Below, piece by piece: positions 37,501 to 44,720 of a stretch of DNA of 64,000 nucleotides. Source of the DNA: Megamerina dolium (taxonomy: Eukaryota > Arthropoda > Insecta > Diptera > Megamerinidae). The translations under genes were made by a program, and so were the position numbers. Location of the stretch: assembly GCA_963854835.1 (NCBI GenBank), contig OY978525.1:104390417-104454416 (forward strand). Direction: 5' to 3'. The stretch's first letter is position 1. Each line of letters begins with the position of its first letter. The notes below the pieces were generated by a model, which was not told the DNA's origin, did not search any database, and worked only from the letters and a program-made list of their open reading frames with translations.

Positions 37501-39911
37501 AAATTTTGGCGATGGGCTGAGGTATTCGAATAGCACTGTTATGCATTGTTGTGAATTCAATTTTAAATATGATGTTGGAAAATATATTTAGGTATTTCTT
37601 TTATATAGAAAATAGACTTAGGGTTTTCTTTTTTTTTTTTGTTGGATGTTTTCGCATTTCTATCCGATTAATGGAATTGGGATATGATGTGTAGAGCATT
37701 ATTCTAAGGTCGAAAAATATTTTGGGAACGCCGAAATGTATTTTAAATGTAAACAAAATTTTTCGACATTTTTGCAAACCTTTTTGGAATAATATCGAAA
37801 TTGTAAATTCATATACCTCTGTTTCGACATTATTGCAGAAATTTATATTGAAATATAAACAAAAAATATATATTCGTTCAATTCAATTCAAATAAAAAGT
37901 ATAAATTTATATACGTTTCTTTCGATATTATTGCAAAAATGCTTACCAAATGCCAAAGACCAAAAATATTCTCCATCGTAGGCCACAATTTTTTCCCATC
38001 TTTCATGCAGCTGATGAATTCTTAAGTCAAATTTTGGCCTCCTCGTAAGAAGTGTGAAGTGTTGTTCAATCAGATCATGTGCCATTGATTCGAACAAATG
38101 CCAATCCGAAAATCCAAATGCTATGTCTGGGTAACACGGCGGGTACGTTAATATATCCCAGTTCAGTGTATCCAACGGATTCTTGATGACTTTTCTTCCT
38201 TCAGTCGTCTGTTCAATCACATCAATTGTTATTAGTGGCATTTACCAGTGATGGTTTTATTTTGAACTACTGAAGTAATTAGATATTCTGGACTAATTTT
38301 CCATGACCAGTTAGGCTATGATTAAGGATGCCCTTTCTGTTCTGCCGTTGAAGCAGTTATTCACACATGGAAAAGCGCCTTTTGATGACCCCTAGCTTCA
38401 AGCCCTAAATCACTCAAAACTCTCATTTTTGAATAATTCTCAATGCTGCACGACGTTTTTAAAAGTTGAGCGGTCAAGTCCAAATAATTTTGCAAATTCT
38501 GCGTGAGTTTAACATGAGTCTTCGGACTTCTTTTTTTGGCTATCCTGACCAAAATCACCATTTCAAAAGCCCATGTTTAAATCGATGGATTTTGTTAAGA
38601 ATAAGCTCCCCGGACCAACTGAATCAGCTGCTCTTTTTTCAAATTTAAGAATTTAAGCAATGCTTCCCCGCAAATGCTGTATATTAGTCACGAAAATCTA
38701 CATATATTGGGTGTAAAACTTAAAAAGTTAATTTTGCTATTGCTTATCTTGAATATACTCTAGAGGTTAGAGTGTGTAAGAGGTGGTGCACGATTAAGTA
38801 GTGGTAATTCTGACGTGAAAGACAAAGAACACCCAGCGCAGCCAAAAATGTTTGAAGACGAAGAATTGGAAACATTTCTCGACAAGGTTCCTGTTAAGCA
38901 CAAGAAGATCTTGCAGAATCGTTGGGAATAACACAACAATCCATTTTCAAATGATTAAAAGCACTGGAATCGATCCAAAAGTAAGGAAATTCGGTGCCGT
39001 ACGAATGAAAGGCGAGAGACGTTGAGCGGCGATTTTGCATGTCAAAAATGCTGCTTGAATCCTATAAAAATAAGTCATTTTTGTATCGTATGATTACTGG
39101 TGATGAAATATACATCTATCATGATAACCCGAGACAAATCATGATAAATCAACGACAAATTCAAATATTCATGGCACCAACGTAATGTCTGTATTTGGTG
39201 GGACCAAAAGAGATTGTTGTGTTATGCGCATCTGGAACCAGGTGTAACGATCACATAGAACTTCTCTTGAATACAATTGATTCATTAGGAGTGGACAACG
39301 GCCAAACAACACCCAGAATATGCGACCAGATACGAGTCCATTATTTTCCATCATGATAACGCTCGGTCACATGTTGCTCAACCCGTTAAAAACTATTTCG
39401 AAAATAGTGGATGGGAAGTTTTACCTTACCCGCCACATTGCTTTGTTCGACTGCTCTTACTGGAATAAGCTTCGCTTCATTACAGGGTATACCAAATTGG
39501 CTCCATGCATTTTTGCCTCAAAAAAAGAGCAGTTCTTTTGGGACCGAATCCATAAATTAAACGATGGGGAAGTGCTTTGAAAAATGTAATAATTCACTTT
39601 GTTATATGTAAATATTTTTTCGGTATAAAATGAGTTTTCAAAACTCCTCTCGACAAACATCGTCTTTATGCTACCTCAATTCTTGTATCCATGGAATCTT
39701 ATACGCTATGCAGCCTTAAGTCTTTTTGCAGAATATGTCAATGTTTTCAAAGTTTGAATTTATATTTTAAAATTACACTATTCTGTATACAATTAAACTG
39801 AAATATTTGCAATTTTTTTTTTATTCATTATAGCAATGTAATATGAAGGATAAAACAAGTGGAAATGGAAAGCATATAAATGATGTCTATAGTAATGATG
39901 CCGCAGTCTGA
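12172..39911 (+). CDS. Sema2a/Sema2b: Secreted class-2 semaphorin (Sema2a/Sema2b type), 5'-partial, 11 exons
   Basis: Secreted axon-guidance ligand of the semaphorin family, expected to act extracellularly through a plexin receptor. Exons: 12172-12240, 12616-12723, 16883-17020, 17388-17520, 17710-18066, 25914-26142, 29717-30053, 30168-30331, 31866-32018, 35085-35193, 39834-39911. They join in frame to 625 codons (624 residues plus TGA). Residues 1-420 are the Sema beta-propeller (VCGTNAHNPKDYV, GKCPYDPADNST, SGTNAEFTKADSVIFRSDLY, DSKWLDKPNFVGAFD, FFREHAVEYINCGKAIYSR). Residues 423-450 are a PSI domain (CFRC..DPYCGWDKEAGIC). Residues 478-562 are one Ig domain, followed by a hydrophilic tail with no transmembrane segment, as in class 2. 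About 100 N-terminal residues, including the signal peptide, are missing and probably lie upstream of the window. Every internal junction has a GT donor and AG acceptor with matching phase. I cannot decide between the two fly paralogues. The gene identity is from family knowledge; the splicing is read from the sequence. Confidence 0.95.
12241..12615 (+). other. Semaphorin intron a-b
   Basis: 375-bp intron, T-rich, with GT and CA microsatellite runs near 12409-12432 and 12538-12590. No other feature is visible. Confidence 0.85.
12616..12723 (+). CDS. Sema2a/Sema2b: Sema2 coding exon b
   Basis: 36 codons, KVECRNHIRVIQP to NPKDYVIN, carrying the semaphorin signature LYVCGTNAHNP. I chose the acceptor TTTTAAG over a second AG three bases downstream because it keeps the spacing usual between KGK and the Cys of the family; the alternative start is 12619. 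The donor is GTGAGT. Confidence 0.93.
12724..16882 (+). other. Semaphorin intron b-c
   Basis: 4.2-kb intron. It holds a TA microsatellite near 12838-12856 and a minus-strand RNase-H LINE 3' end (about 13525-14640). The rest (14650-16880) is AT-rich with no recognisable gene; a short stretch near 15625-15662 resembles part of the repeat at 421-910. Confidence 0.8.
13525..14640 (-). pseudogene. RNase-H-type LINE relic, 3' end, in a semaphorin intron
   Basis: The minus-strand frame 14043-13606 encodes a LINE C-terminal segment with a zinc-like motif CRFCMEKDDTSIH..ECPAL (C-x2-C-x8-H-x4-C). Preceding fragments up to about 14640 are frame-broken. After the frame the minus strand runs to a tail of CTAAT repeats (plus strand 13523-13540). 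The same motif occurs in the relic at 18690-19420, so the two elements are related. Confidence 0.75.
16883..17020 (+). CDS. Sema2a/Sema2b: Sema2 coding exon c
   Basis: 46 codons, ANLTHLPRSEY to GNPFGLPAL, phase 0 at both ends (acceptor CCTTTAG, donor GTATGT). It holds the sequons NLT and NST and the Cys of GKCPYDP in the Sema domain. It follows a 4.2-kb intron. Confidence 0.96.
17388..17520 (+). CDS. Sema2a/Sema2b: Sema2 coding exon d
   Basis: 133 bp starting YSGTNAEFTKADSV and ending KYDSKWLD plus one base of a split Lys codon. The acceptor is TTTACAG and the donor GTGAGT. It encodes Sema-domain blades with a likely N-glycosylation site (NLT). Confidence 0.96.
17710..18066 (+). CDS. Sema2a/Sema2b: Sema2 coding exon e (largest)
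   Basis: 357 bp completing the Lys of DKPNFVG and running to INAAFDG with a split Gly codon; donor GTGAGT. This is the core of the Sema propeller, with FFFREHAVEYINCGKA, RIARVCKNDRGG, NWATYLKARINCS and FYFNEIQSVYKMP. It is followed by the longest intron of the gene, 7.8 kb. Confidence 0.97.
18690..19420 (-). pseudogene. RNase-H-type LINE relic, in a semaphorin intron
   Basis: Minus-strand translation gives the first RNase H motif FTDG followed by TGKGTGAGIYGPN near 19290-19210. After an apparent internal deletion it gives LSGHNWLKYHLHKMGLS and CRLCLEEDKISIHIFCECPAL. Frameshifts throughout. The Cys/His motif matches that at 13606-14043. Confidence 0.75.
20549..20905 (+). repeat. tRNA-derived SINE, copy 1
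   Basis: The head resembles a tRNA: A-box-like TTGCTCAGTGGGTTAGCGC (from 20557) and B-box-like GGGTTCAATACAC (from 20601). It is followed by a tRNA-unrelated body shared with 3035-3341 and an A-rich end (CATAAAAAAA). The head looks most like arginine tRNA (TCT), by memory only. It is too diverged to be a working tRNA gene. Pol III boxes are seen; SINE status is inferred from the two copies. Confidence 0.7.
23670..24123. mobile_element. TTAA-flanked MITE with G/C-run inverted ends
   Basis: A 454-bp segment starting GGGGGGATTAGG and ending CCTATTCCCCCC, nearly perfect inverted ends, with TTAA directly outside at 23666-23669 and 24124-24127. TTAA target use is typical of piggyBac-type elements. 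No transposase is inside, and class assignment is inferred from the target site only. Confidence 0.65.
24440..24925 (+). repeat. Dispersed repeat, copy 2
   Basis: Diverged copy of 421-910 with the same order of short conserved blocks (CTTTTTGCATTCTCAGG, TTGAGTGTTTTT, TAACCCATTAGCTC, CGTTTTGACC, CCTTGAAATATGCAA). I could not find the terminal inverted repeats of the first copy around it. Confidence 0.6.
25914..26142 (+). CDS. Sema2a/Sema2b: Sema2 coding exon f
   Basis: 229 bp, reading (G)KFKEQATSNSAWLPV, PEPRPGTCTNDT, NFIRKHPLMDKAV and KLVVD, ending in the first two bases of a Lys codon before GTAAGT. PEPRPGTC is a strongly conserved Sema-domain stretch. Confidence 0.97.
26621..26672. repeat. 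AG dinucleotide microsatellite
   Basis: About 50 bases of AG repeats followed by poly-A, in the intron after exon f. Confidence 0.95.
27800..28600 (-). pseudogene. Mariner transposase relic interrupted by an RTE fragment
   Basis: Minus-strand reading, from high to low coordinate: RFRSGNCDVKNAPHSGR (N-terminal domain), ITTGDEKC (first catalytic Asp), an interruption, then KEKRPELANRKRVVFHYDN and ARPHTH (second Asp), and a diverged C-terminal part ending near 27800 with NSLNGKNWQIEG. The frames are broken many times. Inserted sequence at about 28190-28353 splits it. Confidence 0.7.
28190..28353 (+). pseudogene. RTE-type LINE 3' fragment nested in a mariner
   Basis: Plus-strand translation across two frames resembles the C-terminal stretch of RTE-type reverse transcriptase proteins (RRRRLNLRWKDKVLELGA, then RRTEMAGEAC). 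It ends in a GAA-rich microsatellite tail, (AAG)n at 28333-28353, as RTE elements often do. The sequence on both sides is mariner. Confidence 0.55.
29717..30053 (+). CDS. Sema2a/Sema2b: Sema2 coding exon g (end of Sema domain and PSI domain)
   Basis: 337 bp from (K)IRIDKLNQEYLVYF to YQLGLLQ. It contains the last propeller blades (FVATSTGLIYKIVQ, YLATDHQVKQIDL) and the cysteine-rich PSI domain with CMRRYDSCFRC and DPYCGWDKEAGIC. Acceptor TTTTCAG, donor GTAAGA. Confidence 0.97.
30168..30331 (+). CDS. Sema2a/Sema2b: Sema2 coding exon h (Ig domain, first half)
   Basis: 164 bp, DVANETSGICDTSVLKK to STERG plus a split Arg codon. It encodes the Ig B-strand cysteine (HLSCFVKIP) and the C-strand tryptophan (IRWYHHS). 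The intron before it is only 114 bp. Confidence 0.96.
30332..31865 (+). other. Semaphorin intron h-i
   Basis: 1.5-kb intron, AT-rich, with a GAT microsatellite at about 31488-31543. No mobile element was recognised. Confidence 0.8.
31488..31543. repeat. GAT trinucleotide microsatellite
   Basis: About 18 near-perfect GAT units with one GAC interruption, in the intron after exon h. It creates spurious poly-Asp and poly-Met open frames. Confidence 0.95.
31866..32018 (+). CDS. Sema2a/Sema2b: Sema2 coding exon i (Ig domain, second half)
   Basis: 153 bp, YEIIYTPSKYIETSE to SYSVNVDAH with split Arg codons at both ends. The Ig pattern D-x-G-x-Y-x-C appears as DGGRYDS: the F-strand Cys is Ser (codon AGT, 31963-31965). 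A Cys eight residues later (LLCSY) might pair with the B-strand Cys instead. Confidence 0.95.
32240..33870 (-). pseudogene. RTE-type LINE relic (reverse transcriptase and 3' end)
   Basis: The minus-strand frame 33484-33254 contains reverse transcriptase sequence: DDWRLSVLCLVYIEGDPT, CANYHGISLLNIVFKVL and SELCERLKL. Just upstream in another frame is KTNKAAGTDSLSSELFKTE. After a 177-bp interruption it continues with LYQCGFRPHKS. The 3' end shows HWLGHIDRMEEQALVKKM and SDPAGGRNRRGKPNNRR, typical of RTE-like elements. No complete frame remains. It lies in the intron between exons i and j, opposite to the gene. Confidence 0.8.
33083..33259. mobile_element. Small MITE inserted in the RTE reverse transcriptase
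   Basis: 177 bp bounded by CAGTGACGTAGCCAGG and, inverted, CCAGC/CCAGT..CACTG (right end GCTGGTTACGTCACTG). It interrupts the RTE frame exactly between ERLKLMI and ELLGLYQCG. The target duplication is unclear, so its superfamily is undecided. Confidence 0.65.
35085..35193 (+). CDS. Sema2a/Sema2b: Sema2 coding exon j
   Basis: 109 bp completing Arg and reading CTPPSKKNDYQKIY, HWCNEFEKYKSAMKQW and QAKQE, the charged segment after the Ig domain of class-2 semaphorins. Acceptor TTACAG, donor GTAAGT. Confidence 0.95.
35280..36514 (+). pseudogene. Mariner element, nearly full length, defective (copy 1)
   Basis: Ends GGTGTAGTAAAAAGAAATCC and, inverted, GGTCTAGTAAAAAGAAATCC; a TA follows the right end, while the left flank has AA. 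The transposase runs FFDKGENLSQMAENVNSVYG, ARKTIWNHLNKAGYKK, VTGDEKW (first Asp), FHQDNVRPHTS (second Asp) and LDLAPSDYYLF (third Asp), with 34 residues between the last two: DD34D mariner. Stops at three places (after NHVQF, YKK and NVK) and loss of the N-terminal start make it inactive; the intact tail frame is 35947-36435. It sits in the last large semaphorin intron. A close copy lies at 57780-58912. Confidence 0.9.
37900..38650 (-). pseudogene. Mariner relic, internally deleted, minus strand
   Basis: The C-terminal part at 38241-37950 reads TYPPCYPDIAFGFSDWHLFESMAHDLIEQHF and HERWEKIVAYDGEYF, matching the third-Asp region and C terminus of insect mariners (Asp in SDW for SDY). The N-terminal part at 38640-38380 has an HTH-like stretch (HAEFAKLFGLDRSTF). 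The middle, with the first two catalytic Asp, is gone. Confidence 0.75.
38760..39690 (+). pseudogene. Mariner relic, plus strand
   Basis: Plus-strand fragments in order: SDVKDKEHPAQPKMFEDEEL, AESLGITQQSIFK (HTH), SFLYRMITGDEIYIYHDN (first Asp) and IIFHHDNARSHVAQPVKNYF, then WEVLPYPPH (second-Asp region). The third-Asp region is lost and frames shift repeatedly. It is the same mariner type as the neighbouring minus-strand relic and the relics at 10592 and 60474, and differs from the 35280 element. Confidence 0.75.
39834..39911 (+). CDS. Sema2a/Sema2b: Sema2 last coding exon
   Basis: 25 codons plus TGA (39909-39911), QCNMKDKTSGNG to NDVYSNDAAV, after a poly-pyrimidine tract and TATAG acceptor. 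The phase fits exon j. It gives a short hydrophilic C terminus with no GPI or membrane signal. The C terminus is the least conserved part of the family, so its assignment rests on frame and splice sites. Confidence 0.85.
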   Translation, partial: QCNMKDKTSGNGKHINDVYSNDAAV

Positions 39912-41697
39912 CCACCTAGTAAGTTTTAAATTAAATTTATTTAGATACTTTTTTAACAAAAATATTTCGCAAATAAAGTCCCATCTATTTGCTTTGAAAA
40001 TTTTCTAATAATAATTTCATTATTTTTTTTTTTTATTTTTTCTTATCCTTATACTATAGGCGACAAGAAAAACTACTAAAGACTGACATTTTTAAGCTTT
40101 TGAAGGACAATATTTTCATAAATAGATTTATTTCGCTTTAATTCTGCATTCATTTCATTATTTCAAGTGAATTATTTGAAAAAGTATAAAATTAATATGA
40201 ATCTAATGTGTATTATAGAGAAAAAAAAAAGAATGAGTAAAAAGAAAAAATTCAAACAAAAACTGCATACAACTAATATTGAAATTTAATGCTAAAAATG
40301 CCATGAGAAGAAGAGACATAATGTGAGACTTTGAAGATGAGAATAAATGCCTAGGTGATTGAGAAGATTTCATAGCGTTATAAATTTAAATTTAACGAAA
40401 ATATGATACATGTTGTTATTTTGCTGTCTGAAGTTGTTACTTTATGAAAGCTAATAACAATACTGTGTAACAATATGAGATGTTATAAAATTTTGTGAAT
40501 CACCTGACTGCAATGTATCAGCTGCATGAATGCGTCTCTTCATCGTTCCGACTCGTATCAGTCTCTTATTCTCACATTCAATCACTTACACTCACTCACT
40601 CACTCTTTTCTACTAATAGTTACTAACATAAAGATCCTGCCAGTGAAAATAGAAAAATAGAAAAAAAAAGAATATGATATGTGGAAATAGCCGGTTTTAA
40701 TGTAATTTAACAACAAGATGATTATAAGAAAGACATAAATCATTAATGAAATATCATAATTCACCATATAAATGAATATATGAATTGTGTAACAAAGTAA
40801 ATATATTTGTTTGCCTGCCTAAAAGTATGCTAAGTATTTTCATAAACACACACACCACATTCATACACATGGAACCACCACATATAAATTGCCTAGGTAT
40901 TTAAAAAAAAAAAGGAAAGAAACGAATAAAGCACAACACCATTTTATGTACGATTAATGTATTTATAATTTACAGTAACGTGCAAAAAAATAATACATTG
41001 TTTTACTTCACGTTTTTCTTTCATTATCTATGTTACGTATATTAGGTACTCGTATAAGATACAAGTCTTGATTTATATTTGCTTATGTAATATAAATATA
41101 TTTCTGTTCAAATTAAAAAGCAGACAAGAGAAACAAAAAAAAAATACTAATAAAAACAAACAAAAAGCAAAAATTACTAATAAATTTATATGTATAGGTA
41201 TTATATGTATCACATTAAAATTATTATTACATATAGCAAAATAATAATAATAAAATTGTAGTATTACAAATACTTAAGATGGAACATTTTATGGACCCAA
41301 ACTACATATACATAAAAAATAAACAATAAAATTCAAAAACATAGAACAACAAAATTTTATGCAAAAACAAATATTCTACATAGCTTATAGAACAGAAAAA
41401 AAATATACAAGAAAAAAAAGAAAAAAAAAAAAGGATGACGAAAAAAAAGCCAACATATTCTCATATAAAATGCAGATAAAAATTGTAAATAAAGGCTTCA
41501 TGGTGGATGATCTATGCTTAAAAATTATTATACATGTAAACATAAATAATAGGTACAATAGTGAACACATAAATTGCATAAAATTTCAAATTCATTTTTA
41601 CAAAATTACAATATATAATTTCTTTCTAATTTCTTGTAAAAATAACTGAAGCCACAATTAATAATAAAGAAAATTTGTATAGCTCTATATATGTACA
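39912..41697 (+). other. Probable 3' UTR and downstream flank of the semaphorin gene
   Basis: AT-rich non-coding DNA. AATAAA hexamers occur at 40342 and 40925 and several more between 41300 and 41340, so the polyadenylation site cannot be chosen from the sequence alone. The short open frames here are low-complexity Lys/Asn runs and are not supported as genes. Confidence 0.4.
39919..40059 (+). other. Sema2a/Sema2b: Possible 3' UTR intron of the semaphorin gene
   Basis: Seven bases after the stop codon there is a consensus donor (CTAGTAAGT). A long T-rich tract ending in TATAG lies 141 bp further on. The spacing fits a short fly intron placed wholly in the 3' UTR. Splicing is inferred, not shown. 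Confidence 0.45.
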
Positions 41698-41698
41698 T

Positions 41699-42050
41699 AG
41701 TGTGTTTCAAAAGTTTGCGGAACTACTTCTCAGTACACAGTAGGCACCCCATGCACCATCGGGTATATTTTGACCTCTTGGAGGCATTATTTCAGTCAAC
41801 AAACAACATAGTTTGCATTACTGGTAATGAAATTTTTTTTTTTTTTTTTTGAGTATGCTCTGGAAGCAAAGCGTTATCGAGTAAGCTGCTATAAGAAGCC
41901 TGATCTTAAAAAGTTCTGATAACTGAATGTATTAAGCATCCTTTGTACGTAAAATTTCTTGTTTGTTGTACGCGAAGGAGCAGACTTTTAAATGCACTCA
42001 TAAAATATGAGGCGTACTGAGTACTAGTTCGAAAACTTTTTAAACACACT
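41699..42050. mobile_element. MITE with long imperfect inverted ends
   Basis: 352 bp bounded by AGTGTGTTTCAAAAGTTTG (left) and the inverse AGTGTGTTTAAAAAGTTTT (right), matching over about 30 bases with a few differences. The end pattern is mariner-like. No coding sequence is inside, and the target duplication is unclear. Confidence 0.55.
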
Positions 42051-44490
42051 GTGTTCTTGTATTATTGTAAATAAATGTAAAATATATAATAATTACTTAA
42101 ATGATACAAAAACAAAAAAACAATTGTTTTGTAAATTTTGCGTTATATTAAAAAAAAGATTTTTATTTGCAAACCGTTATATGAAGCAAACACACCCAAT
42201 GAGTATTGAAATTTTTGACGAATTTTGTACAATGCTAAAAATATGGGCTTGTTATATTTTTATTTTCGGTGTTTCGTTTTTTTTTTTTAATGAAGTAATT
42301 CAACCTGTTTCGTTTAAACACATTCATTGTATTTACAATCACTTTCTAATAAACGTCCAATTTATCTTCGTCGTTCAATTTATTTATTCTCAACCCACTC
42401 TTATGTGTAATTATTTATATTAACCTGGTAATGCTCTAAAAACGGTGCCTATCTACCAGAGCTGAAAAGAATTGAAACAATGAGGAACTCACTCGTTCTG
42501 AATTCATTGCACTCTTATGCTTTTAATTCGTTAAAATCACTCCCATTCTTGCTACGGTTGAAGAAATATGATGAATGCATTCAGTACTATCCTTTTTTTC
42601 AACTCTGTAATAATTTATGTTATTTATTAGCATCAATGATCAAATAAAATGTATATCATAGCAAATGTAAGGCTACAACAAATTTCAAACGTTACAACAA
42701 CTATACAGATCTATTATAAACAACGCAACGCGAAGCAGAAAAGCTGTAATGTTATTAACATTTATGTTATATGTTAACATTAATGTTATCGCCATTAACA
42801 TATGGACATTGGCATTGCCTTTCTTATGAATTGAAAACGATTAATATTCATTAAATTTTATGAACCTTAAGACTTCACACATTGAATACAAGAAAATAGG
42901 GAACTCTGCTCTTGAGAATTTATATAAAAGAGTGAAAAACCAAAATTAGTTCTTACTTTTACAACTCTGTTATCTACTTCATTTTTTTCTATCGCTTGTT
43001 TATGACAAATATTTTGCACTGCCTCATTGTTTGTTTTATGAAGTCTCGTTCATTCTGTTTATTTTACTTTATTTTATAATTTGCGAGTGTTTAGCATTTA
43101 GTCAGTTCAAGTACGAACTTCAAACATTTCATTTATAAACCTTTGTTAATAAGAATTTTCTCAAAATTTCCCATAAAAACGTTCAAAATTTTTTGTACAA
43201 AATTTTGGAAAATTTGTTAAAAACGAACCAATAAACAAACAAAAAAAAATCAATAAATAATGGGTGTTGTTTTGTTTTCTAAAGATTATGATAAGCAATA
43301 ATTCCGTAAAATATAGATATAGAATATGATAATAAAAAAATCGTATATCGAATCGACTTACTAATAATAATTATATGAATTTTACCTGCTAAAATGAAAA
43401 TATTTTTCTTTTTTTCATACAAAAATCAAAAAAACAAGAAAAATACAATTTAAATTCATATAAATAGATTAGTATGTTAATACGTAGCATAGATATTGAT
43501 ATGTGTAGTATGTATATAATATTATACGAAAATAATTATCTACTAGGCTGAAAAAAAAAACAAATTAGTTATGCTTCGAATGTGAAAAAAAAATATTAAT
43601 GAAATTTTTTAATATTTCAAACGATCGATTTTCTATTTAAGTTTTTTTATGCACTTCTCTTCAAAAGTGAACTTTTTCATCAACGATCTTCTTCTATGAT
43701 ACTGTTTACTTCTCAGATTATCACCCACCGGTTTCTTTCGCCCAATTTGTATATGCTATGGAATTTTTTCAACAATTTCAATTTCTAATTACTTCTGTAC
43801 TCAATGTACTGAGATTTTATTTTTGTGGCTAAATACATTTTTTTTTTTTTATTTTATATTGATTAGTATGAAATTAGTCCAAAAAAGGTTGTCTCTAAAT
43901 ACAATATATGGTACATACATACGTACAGAAAATATCTATACATACACAAGTATAGGTATGTATTTTAAAAATATTTGAAATTTACTCAATTAATCAGATT
44001 ATATCAATAAATGGTGGACATTTCATATAAATAGATGTAAGAGTATTTAGCAAAGCTATTTACAAAATACATAATGCATATTAAATAATTTACATGACTT
44101 TTTCCGTTTTCAGTAATTCGAATATTTTTATTGTCTTTACAATATACTTCCCATTCAGTTTAATTAGAATAAAATCAATTTAAAATTTTAGCAATCGATT
44201 AAATCATTTTTAATACAAAAACCGATTTGCTTTACCTTTTTTTTTTAATTAAACTATAAACGTGAATTCCCATTACGTTGTCGGAAAAGTTGTGGCGCAT
44301 TATTGAGTTACCTCAATATTATAGAGATCAATATGTAATCAATGACGTATTGGTACATATGTCCGCCCTTCAGAAATCTGCATGATTCAAATTCATAGAT
44401 ATTTCCAAGTGAAGAATTTGAGAATTTTATGTATGATATCAGAATCGAATTATAAAAAATTCAAGTCATTTTCAAAGGAACAAAATAAAT
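42051..44490. other. Non-coding stretch
   Basis: Very AT-rich intergenic DNA. A locally palindromic tract of alternating AACATTAATGTT-like words lies near 42750-42800. No gene is seen. Confidence 0.5.
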
Positions 44491-44499
44491 TGTAATTGG

Positions 44500-44720
44500 A
44501 TGGCTCATAGCTCAGTGGTCCAGTGGATGAGTGGATGAATAATTTGCCATCAAAGCTGCAGCAACTTTTGACGTGTCATAAAATTTGGATCAGATTTCAC
44601 AATGTCGTGATGAAACACTACGCCTTCATGATTGATAAGTGATTGCCATTTTTCGGCAAAAGTTGCATTTAAATCATTTAGTCGACTATGGAGTGTTGGA
44701 TGTTTAGAATCGGTATAAAG
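44500..44720 (-). pseudogene. Short mariner transposase fragment
   Basis: The minus strand reads LNDLNATFAEKWQSL, then GVVFHHDIVKSDPNFMTRQKLLQL, the second-Asp segment of mariner transposases with decay (HDN changed to HDI). Only about 220 bp is recognisable. Confidence 0.55.

Larger units (their letters stand above)
35194..39833 (+). other. Semaphorin intron j-k
   Basis: 4.6-kb intron containing a nearly complete mariner (35280-36514) and two divergently arranged mariner relics (37900-38650 and about 38760-39690). 36520-37890 is AT-rich with no supported feature. Confidence 0.8.
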
